Positions 6,829 to 13,790 of a DNA stretch of 13,790 nt are shown here, one piece after another. Source of the stretch: Shinella sp. (GTDB lineage: Bacteria > Pseudomonadota > Alphaproteobacteria > Rhizobiales > Rhizobiaceae); contig QFQX01000074.1 of NCBI GenBank assembly GCA_003248775.1, positions 1 through 13,790 on the forward strand, read 5' to 3'. The stretch's first letter is position 1; the number at the start of each line of letters is the position of its first letter. Below the pieces are notes generated by a model. That model searched no databases, was not told where the DNA came from, and saw only the letters and a list, made by a program, of their open reading frames with translations. The position numbers and the translations under genes were made by a program.

Positions 6829-7269
6829 TTACCGGTTGGTGGAGGCGTCCTCGGCGCTTTCCTCGATACGTTCCATGTCGTCGTCGGAAAGGCCGAAATG
6901 ATGGCCGATCTCATGGATCAGCACATGGGTAATGATGTCGCCGAGCGTCTCTTCGTTTTCTGCCCAGTAATCGAGGATCGGCCGGCGATAGAGCGTGATA
7001 CGGTTCGGCATTTCGCCTGTGTCCATGGTGAAACGCTCGGAAATACCGCGGCCCTCGAACAGGCCGAGCAGATCGAAGGGCGTCTCGAGCGCCATGTCCT
7101 CGAAGATCTCGTCGGTCGGAAAATCGGCGATCTCGATGATAAGGTTACCCGTCAGGGCACGGAATTCTTCCGGCAGATGGCCATAGGCCTCGATGGCCAA
7201 CGATTCGAATGTGCTGATCGTTGGCGCATGGCGTTCACGCCAATCTTCGGTCTGGTTAATGCGGGCCAT
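6829..7269 (-). CDS. Small zincin-type metallopeptidase family protein
   Basis: A 146-residue cytosolic protein with the zinc-protease motif H119-E120-I-G-H123-H-F-G-L-S-D129, the HExxHxxGxxD arrangement. This places it in the minimal zincin family (PF06262, formerly DUF1025) found widely in Actinobacteria and Alphaproteobacteria. The acidic stretch after the motif and the internal RITLYRRPIL segment are also typical. No signal peptide is seen, so it would act in the cytoplasm; no physiological substrate is known to me. The ATG at 7269 has AAGGAG five bases upstream. It is divergent from imuA, sharing a 159-bp region, and 120 bp separate its end from the SDR start. Confidence 0.85.
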   Translation of the reverse strand: MARINQTEDWRERHAPTISTFESLAIEAYGHLPEEFRALTGNLIIEIADFPTDEIFEDMALETPFDLLGLFEGRGISERFTMDTGEMPNRITLYRRPILDYWAENEETLGDIITHVLIHEIGHHFGLSDDDMERIEESAEDASTNR

Positions 7270-7392
7270 CTGAGCTCCTTGTCGAGCCCATCATATAGGG
7301 TTTTTGCCGCGGCTTTTCGAGTGGGAATCCGGTCAAGGAATAAATTCACAGGAAATGTGGTTGACTCTTCGCAAAAGCTCTGGAATCCATAA

Positions 7393-7407
7393 GAACATAT
7401 AGAGAAC
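7393..7407 (+). promoter_or_regulatory. LexA (SOS) box upstream of imuA
   Basis: GAACATATAGAGAAC is an exact match to the alphaproteobacterial LexA operator GAAC-N7-GAAC. It ends 21 bases before the imuA ATG. A TTGACT hexamer at 7361-7366, with weak AATCCA about 17 bases on at 7384-7389, could be the promoter, putting the box over or just after its -10 region. This predicts LexA repression and DNA-damage induction of imuA-imuB-dnaE2. Confidence 0.88.
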
Positions 7408-7428
7408 AAATTGACAGGAGAGAACGTC

Positions 7429-8340
7429 ATGGGCGGGAACGCTCTGGCGCAGGAGAAGCTTTTCGCCCTGCGCAAGGCGATTGCGAAGATCGAGGGCAAG
7501 CCGGCGGCCGAGGGGCTATCGCCGGCGGGCGGCGATGCCGTTCCCCCGGTTTCCGATACATCAGGTGCCGGCGCGGACGATCTTGGACGGCTCCTGCCGG
7601 AAGGCTTTCCTGTCGGGGCGATGATCGAGGTGCGCGGTGCGGCGATGCGGGATGCGGCGTCGGTCTCAGGCTTCGGCCTCGGGCTCTGCCTGTCGTGCCG
7701 GCCTGACCGGTCAGACAAGCGGATCCTGTGGATCGGCGAGCGATCCGTCGCCCGGGAGGCCGGCCTGCCTTACGCGTCGGGCCTCGCCGATTATGGCGTC
7801 GGGCCGGGCGAATTGCTGCATGCCATGCCGAGGAAGCTCGAGGATGCGCTGTGGCTGGCGGATGCAGCACTTTCCTGCAGAGCTTTTTCCGCCGTGATGC
7901 TGGAGGTTCAGGGCAATCCGCGCGGCTTCGGCCTGACCGAGAGCCGTCGCCTCAGCCTGAAGGCGAAGGCCGGCGGCGGCTTTCTGCTTCTCCTGCGGCA
8001 GTCGGGGGAGGAGGAGGCGAGCAGCGCTTCCCTTCGCCTGCGTATCGAACCCGCGCCGGCAGCGGCGCGGTTCCTGCCCGGCAGGTCGATGCTTGGCGGC
8101 AGCATCGGCAACCCCGTCTTTCATCTTGTTCCGGAAAAGAGCCGACTTGCGGCGCCCGCCGGACTGACCCTGGAGTGGAACCCCCATGACCGTCTGTTTT
8201 CCCCCGCAGTTTTCCCTTCTTCCGGCAGGGCACGCTCCTTCCGCCCGGCGCATTCTGGCGCTCTGGTTTCCCCGGCTTTCGACCGACAGGCTGGCGCGGC
8301 GGCGCTGGGGGATGTCGTGGCGTTCGAAAGGGCGTCCTGA
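7429..8340 (+). CDS. imuA: ImuA, SOS mutasome accessory protein
   Basis: RecA/SulA-like accessory protein of the ImuA-ImuB-DnaE2 mutasome, which carries out damage-induced mutagenic translesion synthesis. It has 303 residues from the ATG at 7429, which has AGGAGAG upstream; a TTG at 7411 in the same frame is less likely because it would include that ribosome site. The RecA-like core is recognisable (EVRG at 67-70, ILWIGERS at 99-106, AVMLEVQGNPRGFGLTESRRL at about 155-175), but the usual Walker A GKT is absent where expected. The last about 51 residues, after WNPHDRLF, overlap the start of imuB in a different frame. An SOS box precedes the gene. Confidence 0.9.
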   Translation: MGGNALAQEKLFALRKAIAKIEGKPAAEGLSPAGGDAVPPVSDTSGAGADDLGRLLPEGFPVGAMIEVRGAAMRDAASVSGFGLGLCLSCRPDRSDKRILWIGERSVAREAGLPYASGLADYGVGPGELLHAMPRKLEDALWLADAALSCRAFSAVMLEVQGNPRGFGLTESRRLSLKAKAGGGFLLLLRQSGEEEASSASLRLRIEPAPAAARFLPGRSMLGGSIGNPVFHLVPEKSRLAAPAGLTLEWNPHDRLFSPAVFPSSGRARSFRPAHSGALVSPAFDRQAGAAALGDVVAFERAS

Positions 8341-9787
8341 ACATCCGCCTGTTGTCTGCGCCGGCCGGGTGCAGAACAGCATGCGGCTGACGGCGCTCGA
8401 CGAGGCGGCCGAGACGATTGGTTTGAGGACCGGACAGGGCCTTGCGGAAGCGCGGGCAATCTGCCCCACGCTCGATGTCGCCGAGGCCGACCAACATTCG
8501 GACCGGCAGTTTCTCGATGCGATCGCCGACTGGTGCGATCGCTACACGCCGCTGGTGGCGATCGACGGGATCGACGGGCTGCTTCTCGACATCACCGGCT
8601 GCGCCCATCTCTTTGGCGGGGAGCAGGGCCTGATCGACGATATTCTGGGGCGGCTCCTGCAGCTTGGCCTCGAGGTGCGGGGTGCGATTTCCTCGACCCC
8701 CGGCCTCTCCTGGGCGGCGGCGCGGTTTTCGGACAGGCAGGTGATCGTCGACGAGGCGATGGTCGGGATCCTTTCCGCCTTGCCGATGCGGGCGCTGCGC
8801 ATCGATACGGATATGTCGCTGGCGCTTGCCCGGGTCGGCCTGAAGCAGGTGGGCGATTTGCTGGCCGCGCCGCGCGGACCATTGACGCGGCGCTTCGGGC
8901 CGGAGCTTCTGCTCAGGCTCGACCAGGCGCTCGGGCGGGAGAGAGAGCCGATCGTGCCGCGTCGGCCGGTCGCCCTTCTTTCGGTCGAGCGGCGTCTTGC
9001 CGAACCGGTCCGCGACGAGGAAGCGATCCTCGATCTTGTCGGGCGGCTGGCGGCGGGCTTGAGATCCGGGCTGGAGGGGCGCGGCGAAGGCGGGCGGCTG
9101 TTCGAACTCCTGCTGTTTCGGGTGGATGGGCGCGTCTTCCGTATCGAGATCGGCGCGGCAAGCCCCTTGCGCGATGCCGCGCGGATCAAGGCCCTGTTCA
9201 ACGAGCGCATGGCCGTGCTGCATGACGATCTGGATGCCGGCTTCGGTTTCGAGATCCTCAGGCTTAACGTGCTGCAGTCGGAGGCTCTCGACCAGAAACA
9301 GGTGGCGTTTGGCGCTCGCTCCTCCGATGCCGACCAGTCTCTCGATTTCATCGACCGGGTGGCAGCCCGTTTCGGACGCGATTTCCTCAGGCAGCCCGTG
9401 CTTCATGCCAGTCACTGGCCGGAACGGGCTTCCGGCCTCGCGCCGCTTGCCGATGTGACGTCGCCGGTAGGGAAGGTTGCACCGCCTGTCCGCAACGAGC
9501 GGCCGATGCGGCTCCTTGTCCATCCGGAACCGGTGCAGGTCATGGCGGCGGTGCCGGACGGCTCGCCGGCGAGTTTTCGCTGGCGTCGTGCCCTGCACCG
9601 GGTCGTGCGGGCCGAAGGGCCGGAGCGGTTGAGCGCGGAGTGGTGGATCGACGGTGAGGATGCCCCCCCGCGGGATTATTTCCGCATCGAGGACAGTGCC
9701 GGTCATCGTTTCTGGCTTTACCGTCAGGGACTGTATGAACGCGGAGCCACCGATCCCGGTTGGTTCATGCAAGGGCTCTTCGCATGA
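8186..9787 (+). CDS. imuB: ImuB, catalytically degenerate Y-family polymerase-like protein
   Basis: DinB-like hub protein of the mutasome, expected to link DnaE2, ImuA and the beta clamp. It has 533 residues. The Y-family fold starts at RRILALWFPRLSTDRL (21-36) and continues through RYTPLVAIDGIDGLLLDITGCAHLFGGE (119-146). Where active DinB proteins have S-x-D-E, it has G-I-D-G (128-131), and the first catalytic aspartate motif is replaced by ALWFP, so polymerase activity is unlikely. The C-terminal domain (about 478-518, GPERLSAEWW to FWLYRQGLY) is standard for ImuB. The ATG at 8186 is the only ATG before the conserved core, which forces a 155-nt overlap with imuA. GGAG lies ten bases upstream. 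The stop overlaps the dnaE2 start as ATGA. Confidence 0.93.
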   Translation: MTVCFPPQFSLLPAGHAPSARRILALWFPRLSTDRLARRRWGMSWRSKGRPEHPPVVCAGRVQNSMRLTALDEAAETIGLRTGQGLAEARAICPTLDVAEADQHSDRQFLDAIADWCDRYTPLVAIDGIDGLLLDITGCAHLFGGEQGLIDDILGRLLQLGLEVRGAISSTPGLSWAAARFSDRQVIVDEAMVGILSALPMRALRIDTDMSLALARVGLKQVGDLLAAPRGPLTRRFGPELLLRLDQALGREREPIVPRRPVALLSVERRLAEPVRDEEAILDLVGRLAAGLRSGLEGRGEGGRLFELLLFRVDGRVFRIEIGAASPLRDAARIKALFNERMAVLHDDLDAGFGFEILRLNVLQSEALDQKQVAFGARSSDADQSLDFIDRVAARFGRDFLRQPVLHASHWPERASGLAPLADVTSPVGKVAPPVRNERPMRLLVHPEPVQVMAAVPDGSPASFRWRRALHRVVRAEGPERLSAEWWIDGEDAPPRDYFRIEDSAGHRFWLYRQGLYERGATDPGWFMQGLFA

Positions 9788-12700
9788 GCACGCCCGTTTT
9801 CTTCGAGATCGGGGCAAGGAGCAATTTTTCCTTTCTCGAGGGGGCCTCTCACCCTGAGGAGATGGTTGCGGCGGCGGCCGAACTCGGCATTGCGGGGCTC
9901 GGACTTGCCGATCGCAACACGGTGGCGGGCGTGGTGCGCATGCATGCCGCGGCGAGAGTCACGGGTTACGCCATCAGGCCCGGCGCCCGGCTGGTCTTTG
10001 CCGATGGAACGCCGGAACTGCTGGCCTATCCGATGAACCGGCGCGGCTGGGGGCATCTCTGCCGGATGCTGAGTGCGGGAAACCTGCGGTCGGAGAAGGG
10101 CGTGTGCACGCTGTATGAAGCCGATCTTCTCGAATGGTCCGAAGATCTCATGTTTGTGGCCATGCCGCCGGCATTCGCAGATCCCGAACAGGCGGAAGCG
10201 TTTTGCGGGCGTCTGGCGGTCCTTGCCGTGCATCTGAAGGATCGGCTCCATCTGGCTCTGGTGCCGCGTTATGACGGTCTCGACCGGCTGACGTTCGCGC
10301 AACTGTCCGCGATGGGCGAAAGGCTTTCGATCCCGCTGATCGCCAGCAACGAGCCCGTCTATCATGTGCCCGAACGCAAGCCGCTTGCCGATGTCGTCAC
10401 CGCCATCCGCGAGCATGTGACGCTTGCGGAGGCGGGCTTTCACCTTGCTGCGAATGCCGAGCGGCATCTGAAGCCGCCGGCGGAAATGATGCGTCTTTTC
10501 CATCTCTATCCCGAGGCGATCACGGCCACGGCCGATTTCTTCGGCCGGCTGCAGTTTTCCCTCGATGAACTCAGCCATCAATATCCCGACGAAACGGTCG
10601 ATGGCGAGCCAGCGGACAAGGCCCTGCGCCGGCTGACCTACGAAGGGGCTGCCCGGCGCTTTCCGGACGGCGTTCCGTCCAAGGTCGCAGGTCTCCTCGA
10701 ATACGAACTGAACCTGATCGCGGACAAGCATTATGAGCCATACTTCCTGACGGTCCATCGCATTATCACCTATGCCCGCAGCCAGGACATTCTCTGTCAG
10801 GGACGCGGATCGGCTGCCAATTCCGCCGTGTGCTACTGCCTTGGCATCACCGAGGTGGATCCGTCGGAAACGACGCTGCTTTTCGACCGTTTCATTTCGA
10901 CCGAGCGCGAGGAGCCGCCGGATATCGATGTCGATTTCGAACATGCCCGGCGCGAGGAGGTCATCCAGTTCATCTACAAGGCATATGGAAAGGAGCATGC
11001 GGCGCTGACGGCGGCCGTCATCAGCTACCGGGCACGTTCGGCAGGCCGCGAGACGGCCAAGGTTTTCGGTCTTTCGGAAGACGTGCAGTCGGCGCTCGCG
11101 GGGTCTATATGGGGCTGGTCAACGTCCGAGCTTTCGGAACGCGAGGCGCGGGCGGCCGGGCTGGAGCTCGCCAATCCGACGACGCTGAGCGTGCTCCGTT
11201 ATGCCTCGGCGCTGCTTGGTTTCCCCCGGCATCTTTCCCAGCATGTCGGCGGCTTCGTCATTACCCGCGACCGGCTCGACGAGGTGGTGCCGATCATGAA
11301 CACGGCCGATGGCCGCTACATGGTGGAGTGGAACAAGGACGACCTCGATACGCTGAGGATCCTCAAGGTCGATGTTCTGGCACTCGGCATGCTCACCTGC
11401 CTCGCCAAGGCGATGAAGATGCTTTTCCATCATTACGGACGCGAGGAGTCGCTTGCCACTCTCTTCCATGATCATCAAAGCGATGTCTACGACATGATCT
11501 GCCGGGCCGATACGCTGGGCGTCTTCCAGATCGAGAGCCGGGCACAGATGAGCATGCTGCCGCGGCTGAGGCCCCGGAAGTTCTACGATCTGGTGATCGA
11601 GGTGGCGATTGTCCGGCCGGGTCCGATCCAGGGCAAGATGGTCCATCCCTATCTGAAGAACCGCGAAAATCGAGAGCGAGGCGTGGAAGTCACATATCCG
11701 AAACCCGAGCTGAAGACTGTTCTGGAACGGACGTTGGGAGTGCCGCTCTTTCAGGAACAGGCCATGCAGATCGCGATCACCGCCGCCGGTTTCACGCCGG
11801 CCGAAGCCGACCGGTTGCGGCGCGCCATGGCGACTTTTCGCCGAACGGGACAGGTTACCGATTTCAAGCAGCGTTTCGTCGATGGCATGATCGCCAAAGG
11901 CTATGAGAGCGACTTTGCCGGCCAATGCTTCAGCCAGATCGAAGGTTTCGGCGAATATGGCTTTCCCGAAAGCCACGCGGCTTCCTTCGCGTTGCTGGTC
12001 TATGCCTCGGCGTGGATGAAGACCTTTTATCCGGATGTCTTCTGTGCGGCGATGCTCAATTCCCAGCCGATGGGGTTCTACGCGCCGGCCCAGCTCATCC
12101 GCGATGCGCGCGAACACGGGGTGGATATCAGGCCGGTCGATGTGAATTTCTCAGGCTGGGATGCCGGGCTGGAGGAAGATGGTTTTGCGGCGAAGCGCGT
12201 CGCGCTGCGGCATGCGTCGATGCGGACGGTCATTCGCAGCACGAAGGCGGTGCGGCTGGGGTTCCGTCTGGTCAAGGGGCTTTCAGAGGCGGATATGGAC
12301 CTGCTCGTTCAGCGGCGAGGGGCAGGTTACGCTTCTGTCAGGGATCTCTGGCTGAAGACCGACCTGTCGCGATCGACGATCGAATTGCTTGCGGATGCCG
12401 ATGCCTTCGCCTCCATGGGTCTCGGCCGACGGGATGCGCTCTGGGCGGCGCGCGCGCTGGACAAGGAGACTGTCGTCGAAAACCTGCCGCTCTTCGAAAA
12501 GGCTGCCGATTGCGAATTGCAGGCGGAGGAGCGGATGTCGCTGCGGCCCATGCCGGCAGGAGAGGCGGTCATTCAGGATTACCGGGTGCTTGCCCTTTCG
12601 CTGAAGGCGCATCCGCTTTCCTTCCTGCGCGCGGATCTTGCATCGAGCGGTATCGTCCGGTCTGCCGAACTGGAAGATGTTGCTCCTGGCCGCTTCGTGA

Positions 12701-13122
12701 AGGTCGCCGGGCTCGTTCTGGTGCGGCAGAGGCCGGGCTCGGCCAAGGGCGTCATCTTCATGACCATTGAGGACGAAACCGGCGTCGCCAATATCATCGT
12801 CTGGAAGAAGACCTTCGAGCGTTACCGTCCGGTCGTGATGGGCGCGCGTTTGGTAACGGTTCATGGCCGGTTGCAGAAGGCGAGCGGAGTCATCCATATC
12901 GTGGCAGAAAGGATTGTGGATTCGACGGAAAAACTCGGTCTCTTGAAGGAGGATACCAACCGTTCCTCTGATCCCGACAATGCCCGCCTGATGCCCCGGC
13001 CGCAGAGTTGGCCGCCCCGGCAGTCGGCACCAACGGGTGTGGAAACCATGCTGCCGGAACTGGTGCCTGACACGCGCGATGACATCTCCGGCGTCATGCC
13101 GAAGGGGCGCAATTTTCACTAG
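9784..13122 (+). CDS. dnaE2: Error-prone DNA polymerase DnaE2 (ImuC)
   Basis: C-family replicative-type polymerase that performs the synthesis step of SOS mutagenesis with ImuA and ImuB. It has 1112 residues. Order: PHP domain (about 1-200); palm with RGSAANSAVCYCLG and the catalytic aspartates D380 and D382 (PDIDVDF) plus D530 (LKVDVLALGM); fingers and the segment PLFQEQAMQIAITAAGF; then HGVDIRPVDVNFSGWD; and an OB fold at about 970-1045. A polar tail ends in MPKGRNFH, the usual DnaE2 terminus, so the gene is complete. The PHP start reads EIGARSNFS, lacking the HxH pair of replicative DnaE. The start at 9784 gives an ATGA overlap with imuB and has AAGGG upstream; an ATG at 9760 would add eight residues. 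IS debris begins within about 20 bp of its stop. Confidence 0.96.
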   Translation: MSTPVFFEIGARSNFSFLEGASHPEEMVAAAAELGIAGLGLADRNTVAGVVRMHAAARVTGYAIRPGARLVFADGTPELLAYPMNRRGWGHLCRMLSAGNLRSEKGVCTLYEADLLEWSEDLMFVAMPPAFADPEQAEAFCGRLAVLAVHLKDRLHLALVPRYDGLDRLTFAQLSAMGERLSIPLIASNEPVYHVPERKPLADVVTAIREHVTLAEAGFHLAANAERHLKPPAEMMRLFHLYPEAITATADFFGRLQFSLDELSHQYPDETVDGEPADKALRRLTYEGAARRFPDGVPSKVAGLLEYELNLIADKHYEPYFLTVHRIITYARSQDILCQGRGSAANSAVCYCLGITEVDPSETTLLFDRFISTEREEPPDIDVDFEHARREEVIQFIYKAYGKEHAALTAAVISYRARSAGRETAKVFGLSEDVQSALAGSIWGWSTSELSEREARAAGLELANPTTLSVLRYASALLGFPRHLSQHVGGFVITRDRLDEVVPIMNTADGRYMVEWNKDDLDTLRILKVDVLALGMLTCLAKAMKMLFHHYGREESLATLFHDHQSDVYDMICRADTLGVFQIESRAQMSMLPRLRPRKFYDLVIEVAIVRPGPIQGKMVHPYLKNRENRERGVEVTYPKPELKTVLERTLGVPLFQEQAMQIAITAAGFTPAEADRLRRAMATFRRTGQVTDFKQRFVDGMIAKGYESDFAGQCFSQIEGFGEYGFPESHAASFALLVYASAWMKTFYPDVFCAAMLNSQPMGFYAPAQLIRDAREHGVDIRPVDVNFSGWDAGLEEDGFAAKRVALRHASMRTVIRSTKAVRLGFRLVKGLSEADMDLLVQRRGAGYASVRDLWLKTDLSRSTIELLADADAFASMGLGRRDALWAARALDKETVVENLPLFEKAADCELQAEERMSLRPMPAGEAVIQDYRVLALSLKAHPLSFLRADLASSGIVRSAELEDVAPGRFVKVAGLVLVRQRPGSAKGVIFMTIEDETGVANIIVWKKTFERYRPVVMGARLVTVHGRLQKASGVIHIVAERIVDSTEKLGLLKEDTNRSSDPDNARLMPRPQSWPPRQSAPTGVETMLPELVPDTRDDISGVMPKGRNFH

Positions 13123-13138
13123 GATGGGGATACAATCC

Positions 13139-13440
13139 TATCCATGAAATGACGGCCGAAAGGAGAGCGAGGCCTGAGCGATAATTCGTTGCAAGGCGGT
13201 TATGTCTTGTTGCGCCGCCGCCAATTCCTGAACCTGCGGAACAAGCGCTCAATGTCGTTCCTTCGTTGTATGCACCGCGATCCAGCAGATAGGGTTTCTT
13301 GCGTGCACGCGACGATGGGATATCCGCCGTCCCCTCAGGGAAGCCATAACGCAACCTGATGTTTCGTGGGGCCAGTAGAGCCTTATGGGCGATCTTCCAG
13401 CAAACAGGCGGGAAGCTCTCCAAGGCTTATCGTTTCGCCG
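13139..13440 (-). pseudogene. Decayed IS5-like transposase, C-terminal part
   Basis: Read on the minus strand, three blocks in changing frames join into the C-terminal end of an IS5-family DDE transposase. About 13263-13325 gives IPSSRARKKPYLLDRGAYNE. Then 13203-13262 gives RNDIERLFRRFRNWRRRNKT, whose glutamate would be the last DDE residue. Then 13139-13204 gives HNRLATNYRSGLALLSAV followed by ISWI. A one-base deletion near 13262 and a second frame change near 13203 separate them. Further up (about 13390-13420) a third frame reads PACLLEDR, resembling the middle-D region, with a stop after it. No open frame remains, so it cannot make transposase. The N-terminal half is not recognisable, and no terminal repeats were identified. 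Confidence 0.65.
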
Positions 13441-13510
13441 TTTTATTTCCATTAGCCGACCTTCCGCCCCGACCCCATTGTGGTCGTTGCCGACCACCAA
13501 TAGCGGTGAC

Positions 13511-13700
13511 CGCATTGACGCGAAGTAGCGCTCAATGACAACCCGTCAACGCAACGCGAAAAACAATGTGGGTGAATTTGTGGGGTGTCCCGCACGTCAA
13601 CTGATTTAACAACATAAAATCAATATGTTGGAAGGTGAAATGGCGGGCCGAAGCCGATGAAACGGAGAACTATGCCTACGCTATAGCCTACATAATATAA
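13511..13700. other. Gene-free stretch with one AT-rich inverted repeat
   Basis: No coding pattern is visible here on either strand. The one structure is CAACATA (13610-13616) with TATGTTG (13624-13630), a perfect seven-pair inverted repeat with a seven-base spacer. It lies in DNA clearly richer in A and T than the rest of the window. A short repeated TATGCCTAC / TATAGCCTAC occurs at about 13671-13692. This may be leftover mobile-element or recently acquired DNA. Confidence 0.4.
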
Positions 13701-13730
13701 GAGGCTTGCAACGTTAGGCCGGATCGACAT

Positions 13731-13790
13731 TCATCGCATCCATATCATGGCTGCGATGAGATGAATGACGCCTTGGAAGTGGACGATCCT
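13731..13790 (-). mobile_element. Probable transposase C-terminus, cut by window edge
   Basis: The last 60 bases read on the minus strand as 19 codons and a TGA stop, ending HFQGVIHLIAAMIWMR. A hydrophobic helix ending in I-W-x-R is typical of the end of IS5-type DDE transposases. If so, the element terminus should lie shortly after the stop, possibly at the GAGGCTTGCAAC that begins at 13701 and is preceded by TAA. Most of the gene is outside the window, so the family is uncertain. It is a separate reading from the decayed copy at 13139-13440. Confidence 0.4.

Noticed and set aside
7411..7428. TTG start for ImuA at 7411
   Set aside because: It would translate through the AGGAGAG ribosome site that properly serves the ATG at 7429.
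7952..9817. 621-codon open frame on the minus strand opposite imuA/imuB
   Set aside because: It is a shadow of high-GC coding sequence: arginine- and proline-rich, no recognisable domain, and the plus strand encodes clear ImuB.
9724..10998. 424-codon minus-strand frame opposite dnaE2
   Set aside because: It mirrors the conserved DnaE2 N-terminal half, has no domain of its own and has no convincing ribosome site.
11119..12117. 332-codon minus-strand frame opposite dnaE2
   Set aside because: It is antisense to the DnaE2 palm and fingers; no recognisable protein.
7270..13122. imuABC cassette as a new defence or mobile system
   Set aside because: It is the known SOS mutasome (ImuA-ImuB-DnaE2) with standard order and regulation.
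13094..13423. 109-codon minus-strand frame as an intact gene
   Set aside because: It runs antisense into the dnaE2 end and has a glycine/serine-rich middle that becomes a transposase block only when the frame is shifted; treated as part of a pseudogene.

Overview
The window looks like chromosomal DNA from an alphaproteobacterium of the Rhizobiaceae (Rhizobium / Agrobacterium / Ensifer relatives). The evidence is the high GC content with strong third-position GC bias, an RpoH2-type sigma factor behind an EcfG-type promoter, a rhizobial-type LeuB, an SOS box of the alphaproteobacterial GAAC-N7-GAAC form, an imuA-imuB-dnaE2 cassette, and several hairpin-rich intergenic repeats of rhizobial type. 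I cannot name the genus.

Left part (1-4561), all on the minus strand. The window opens in part of an intergenic repeat. It continues with rpoH2 (heat-shock/stress sigma factor, 81-956), a PAP2-family membrane phosphatase (1199-1990), leuB (2205-3323) and leuD (3561-4166) of leucine biosynthesis, and a 79-residue membrane protein (4322-4561). leuD and leuB are separated by 237 bp carrying a second repeat, so they are not a tight operon. A near-consensus ECF (EcfG/RpoE2-like) promoter sits about 60 bp upstream of rpoH2.

Middle part (4562-7269). A CitE/HpcH-HpaI-family lyase gene (4693-5604) overlaps a 68-residue DUF1737 gene (5601-5807) by four bases. A RIME-like palindromic element begins at that gene's stop codon. 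It is followed by a 12-bp hairpin between convergent genes, an SDR oxidoreductase (5959-6708, minus) and a small HExxH zincin (6829-7269, minus).

Right part (7270-13122, plus). This is the SOS-inducible mutasome: a perfect LexA box at 7393-7407, then imuA (7429-8340), imuB (8186-9787) and dnaE2/imuC (9784-13122). imuB overlaps imuA by 155 nt in another frame, and dnaE2 overlaps imuB by ATGA. ImuB lacks the normal Y-family catalytic residues. DnaE2 keeps the polymerase aspartates but has lost the N-terminal PHP histidines, as expected for error-prone translesion synthesis.

Right end (13123-13790). No intact gene is present. It holds the decayed, frameshifted 3' end of an IS5-like transposase on the minus strand, about 200 bp with no gene, and at the edge what looks like the last 19 codons of a second transposase.

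I found no clearly new multi-gene system. The most informative signals are the two regulatory sites (ECF promoter and SOS box), the long imuA/imuB overlap, the CitE-DUF1737 coupled pair of unknown role, the intergenic repeats and the IS remnants next to dnaE2.
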